Shown: piece by piece, positions 61,616 to 64,000 of the stretch | Layout of the letters: each line of letters opens with the position of its first letter | Position numbering within the stretch: the stretch's first letter is position 1 | Made by a program: the position numbers and the translations under genes | DNA from: Bdellovibrionales bacterium | GTDB lineage: Bacteria; Bdellovibrionota; UBA1018; CAIMNF01 | Length of the DNA stretch: 64,000 bases | NCBI GenBank assembly: GCA_018266375.1 | Contig: JAFEAO010000003.1 | Location: 65,578-129,577 of the forward strand | Direction of reading: 5' to 3' | Notes under the pieces: model-generated | Database searches by the model: none | What the model saw: the letters and a program-made list of their open reading frames with translations, nothing else | Told to the model about the DNA's origin: nothing

Positions 61616-63061
61616 TTATTCATTAACCGCATATACTTTCATCTGCGAGTAATAGCCGATAATTTCTTGTTCGACTTTGAGGCGTGTGATCAGCGCCGAG
61701 GCAAAGTCTTGTTCGAAGGTGAGGACCTGGAAAGTCGTGGTCCTGCCGACATTGAGGCGGTATTTTTCCCACTCGAGTTTTTCTTTTTGAACCTTGACGA
61801 GTTCTTCGGCGAGCTTCAGGCGGGATTGGGCTTCGGCAAACTTTTCATTGAGATCCTGCCAAGTTTGATCGCTTTCTAATTTCTTTTGGCGAGTATTGGC
61901 CTCAGCCGCGAACTGCTGGCGTGCCCGGCCTTGGCGAATATCCGACGCTTCGCCTAAATAAAGCGGCATCGAGAATTTCACGCCTACCGTGTACATCGGG
62001 TTGTCCGTCGTTAAGCTCTGCGCGATCGCGGGCGATTGATACTCGTCCACGCCATTGACGGCAAGAGAGCCAAAGAGCGACAGATCGGGTTGGACTTTTT
62101 GAAGAAAAGTCTCGCTGTTCGCGACCGCAAAGCGTTCGCCTTGTTCGGCTGCGAGCACGTCATCCGATTTCTCGGCACGTTGTGGCGGCGTCAGTTTCAA
62201 GATATCGCCCGTGCTGATCGGCGCGAGTTGATCTTGAACTTCCGCCGCGCTGGAATTGCGGTAGACATTAAACGACAGTGTGGCTGCGCGTTGAGCGTTC
62301 TGGCTGGTTTCAAGCTCGATTTGGCGGAGTTGGTGACTTGCTTTTGCCTGAAGCATGTCGCTCTTGTCGGAGAGGTGATTGTTGACGCGTTTTGAAGTCC
62401 AATCGAGGATTTTTTTAGCTCGCTCGAGCACTTCTTGCTGGAGGCGTACCGACTCGCGAGCGATCACGAGATTGTAGTAAGCCGCTTCGGCTTGGGCGAG
62501 GAGCTTTTTACCGGCCAAGCGCTCGGCGTAGTGCAATTGCAAAGACGCGGCTTCGTCCTTTTCAGACATCGCGTTGGTCTCTTTGCCAAATCCGTTACGC
62601 CATAGCGGCATGGTCAAATCGAGTTGGGTATTGCCTTGGACATATTTGAAAGCGTTCGCCGGGATGGTGCTCGAAGCGAAGCCATATTGATTGTTGCTGA
62701 GAAGAGTGTAGTTAAGTTTTGCGTTCAAGCCCCAGTTGAAGGTTTTTTCGACGCCGAAGAGCAAATTGTCAGCCGTGGTTCGCGATCCCGCGAAAAATCC
62801 TGAGACTTCGCGCGCATCGTACAGGTGACTCGCCTGAAGGGCGAGGCGAGGCATATAGTAGAGGTCGCCTTCGGCAGCGGTTTTCTCCGCACCTTCGGTA
62901 TTGGCGGCATTGGCCTGGTAGCCCGGGGACTGAGTCCGAACCTGGCCCAAGTAATCCTGGACAGTGAGGCCTGCGGCTTGAGTAGTCGAGGCAAATAGGA
63001 TGAAAATTACGGACAATTTGAGAGATTTTTGTTGATTTAGACGCAACGGTTGATGCGACAT
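61616..63061 (-). CDS. TolC-family outer-membrane channel
   Basis: A 481-residue channel protein with a signal peptide (about 1-30, ending TTQAAG), then the helical repeat pattern of TolC: long helices rich in Ala, Gln and Glu (AEAAYYNLVIARESVRLQQE; DLNEKFAEAQSRLKLAEELV) around strands. CGGAG precedes the ATG. It forms the outer-membrane exit duct of the efflux system. Divergent from tetR and first in an operon with the RND pump. Confidence 0.9.
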   Translation of the reverse strand: MSHQPLRLNQQKSLKLSVIFILFASTTQAAGLTVQDYLGQVRTQSPGYQANAANTEGAEKTAAEGDLYYMPRLALQASHLYDAREVSGFFAGSRTTADNLLFGVEKTFNWGLNAKLNYTLLSNNQYGFASSTIPANAFKYVQGNTQLDLTMPLWRNGFGKETNAMSEKDEAASLQLHYAERLAGKKLLAQAEAAYYNLVIARESVRLQQEVLERAKKILDWTSKRVNNHLSDKSDMLQAKASHQLRQIELETSQNAQRAATLSFNVYRNSSAAEVQDQLAPISTGDILKLTPPQRAEKSDDVLAAEQGERFAVANSETFLQKVQPDLSLFGSLAVNGVDEYQSPAIAQSLTTDNPMYTVGVKFSMPLYLGEASDIRQGRARQQFAAEANTRQKKLESDQTWQDLNEKFAEAQSRLKLAEELVKVQKEKLEWEKYRLNVGRTTTFQVLTFEQDFASALITRLKVEQEIIGYYSQMKVYAVNE

Positions 63062-63092
63062 AAGGGCTCCGAAAAATGTTGATTACTACTTT

Positions 63093-63127
63093 AGGATAAG
63101 GCACAATAAGTATGTAGTCAATTACAT
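63093..63127 (-). promoter_or_regulatory. tolC promoter with TetR-type operator
   Basis: On the minus strand TTGACT (63121-63116), 17-nt spacer, TATCCT (63098-63093). The inverted repeat ATGTA-6-TACAT (63112-63127) covers the -35 box. It lies between tetR and tolC, so TetR binding would shut off the efflux operon. Confidence 0.6.
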
Positions 63128-63166
63128 TATTATCAAGCAGAGGTAAATGACGACGGTGTACTAAAG

Positions 63167-63850
63167 ATGATGAACTTTTTGAAAAAGCACAAGAAGTCCG
63201 GTGAGAAGTGTCCCCGTACTCACGATCGGAAAGCGACCGAGTCTGCGCTTTTGTTGGCAGGCGCGCGTCTCTTTGCTCAAAAAGGTTATGAAAACACCCG
63301 GACCTTGGACATCGCGAAAGAAGCGGGCGTGAATGAGGCGCTGATCTTGCGTTACTTCGGCGGCAAGGAAGGACTGCTTGGTGCGATCTTTAAAGACGAA
63401 GAGGGCTTACAGGCGCTGATCAACATGAAGCACGGCGCGGTTTGCGCCGACCACGAGATGTTTCCGGCCGCAGCCGAAAAGAAACAGTCTCTAAAAGACG
63501 CGGTTAAGACTTACTATAAAAACGCTGTAGCCATGGTCGATATTAAAGAACCGTATATGCGGATCTCGACTTCTCGTGCTCTGGTTGACGATGAAACGGC
63601 GAGGATGATGCGCGCGAAATTGATCGAACGCCAAAATGGGTTTTTGGTCGAGTCTCTCCAAAAGTTTTTCGACGCTCAAGGTAAGAAGATCAAGCCAAAA
63701 GAGATGGAGGCCGTCGTTACCCTTTTATCGTCGACAAACTACGTGATGAACTTCATGGCTCGCAAGGTTTACAAAGTTGATCCCGAGCGTATCGACAATG
63801 CGTCGGATTTCATGGCCGAGTTGCTCGAGCATTATTTTAAAGATCGTTAG
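63167..63850 (+). CDS. TetR-family regulator of the efflux operon
   Basis: A 227-residue regulator. Seen: a basic N-terminus, a TetR helix-turn-helix (ARLFAQKGYENTRTLDIAKE, then AGVNEALILRYFGGKEGLL), and a helical ligand domain with two cysteines (SGEKCPR, AVCADHE). Divergent from the tolC/RND operon, 105 nt apart, with an inverted repeat between them; it should repress the pump until an inducer binds. Confidence 0.9.
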   Translation: MMNFLKKHKKSGEKCPRTHDRKATESALLLAGARLFAQKGYENTRTLDIAKEAGVNEALILRYFGGKEGLLGAIFKDEEGLQALINMKHGAVCADHEMFPAAAEKKQSLKDAVKTYYKNAVAMVDIKEPYMRISTSRALVDDETARMMRAKLIERQNGFLVESLQKFFDAQGKKIKPKEMEAVVTLLSSTNYVMNFMARKVYKVDPERIDNASDFMAELLEHYFKDR

Positions 63851-63869
63851 GTGGCGAGCCGGCCGGGCT

Positions 63870-64000
63870 TCAGCGCTTTTTCTTTACGGTTTTTTTGATT
63901 TTGCCGGCCGGGCCGAGTTTTTCCAAGTCATACACCACGAACATCCGGTTCTGAATACGCCACTTGACGTCGTAATCTTTAACCAGGAGTCCGAAGTCTT
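63870..64000 (-). CDS. Partial gene running off the window edge
   Basis: The last 43 codons of a minus-strand gene. The translation contains DYDVKWRIQNRMFVVYDLEK, then ends in a Lys-rich tail GKIKKTVKKKR. The N-terminal part is outside the window and the protein is not recognised. A short GC-rich word (GCCGGCCGGGC) occurs both in it (63903-63913) and after its stop (63858-63868). Confidence 0.6.
   Translation of the reverse strand, partial: DFGLLVKDYDVKWRIQNRMFVVYDLEKLGPAGKIKKTVKKKR

Noticed and set aside
63858..63913. Repeated GCCGGCCGGGC as a terminator pair
   Set aside because: The two copies are direct repeats and do not form a stem with a T-tract in either direction; one is simply coding for Gly-Pro-Ala-Gly.
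1..64000. CRISPR arrays, prophage, insertion sequences, rRNA, replication origin
   Set aside because: No regularly spaced repeats, transposase, integrase, phage structural genes, rRNA or dnaA-box clusters were found.

Overview
The window is about 64 kb of a bacterial chromosome: dense, mostly housekeeping genes with moderate to high GC. No insertion sequence, phage, integrase, CRISPR array or rRNA is visible. Three TIGR02147-type regulators, many signal-peptide and lipobox proteins of unknown function, a fused CcoN-CcoO oxidase and a LptC/LptA-like fusion together suggest a predatory or environmental relative of the Bdellovibrionota (Oligoflexia-like). That placement is an inference from gene content, not from a phylogenetic marker search.

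Layout. 1-8 kb: a tRNA 3' end, an ArsC-family reductase, ung, a 12-cysteine copper-storage-like protein, a zinc alcohol dehydrogenase, TIGR02147 regulator no. 1, a hydroxylase-like membrane protein, a phosphopantetheinyl transferase and a secreted M4-like protease. 8-13 kb: a regulator/secreted-protein cassette bounded by an unusual 40-bp repeat, then rpoN. 13-17 kb: a MoxR / DUF58 / transglutaminase operon. 17-25 kb: a cbb3 oxidase locus with an Fnr-like regulator, a CBS protein, ccoI, ccoS, fused ccoNO, ccoQ, a short one-heme ccoP and ccoG. 25-27 kb: lptB and the LptC/LptA fusion. 27-34 kb: the macromolecular-synthesis genes rpsU, yqeY, dnaG and rpoD, split by three oppositely oriented envelope genes, then a cysteine-free S4 paralogue behind a Fur-type box. 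35-38 kb: a second, translationally coupled regulator/secreted-protein module. 38-53 kb: a methyltransferase, oxyR with a consensus OxyR site, envelope proteins, CoA-transferase, two class-III aminotransferases, an aldehyde dehydrogenase, an esterase lipoprotein, an MFS carrier and a thiolase. 54-58 kb: a small Cys/His-rich secreted peptide, a terminator, an MNIO(DUF692)-DUF2063 fusion, folE, a frameshifted small gene, a TatD hydrolase and tcdA. 58-64 kb: an RND pump and TolC pair without an adaptor, a divergent tetR, and a truncated gene at the edge.

Three points stand out. (1) The 54 kb locus looks like a RiPP or bufferin-type copper-defence unit: precursor peptide, attenuating terminator, fused modification enzyme. 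(2) Many genes here lack a Shine-Dalgarno sequence and have a -10 box 6-8 nt before the start codon, which predicts leaderless mRNAs, especially for regulators and secreted proteins. (3) TIGR02147 regulators are coupled by ATGA overlaps to secreted proteins sharing a Gly-rich N-terminus and a His-Glu motif; one such unit is bounded by 35-bp inverted repeats.
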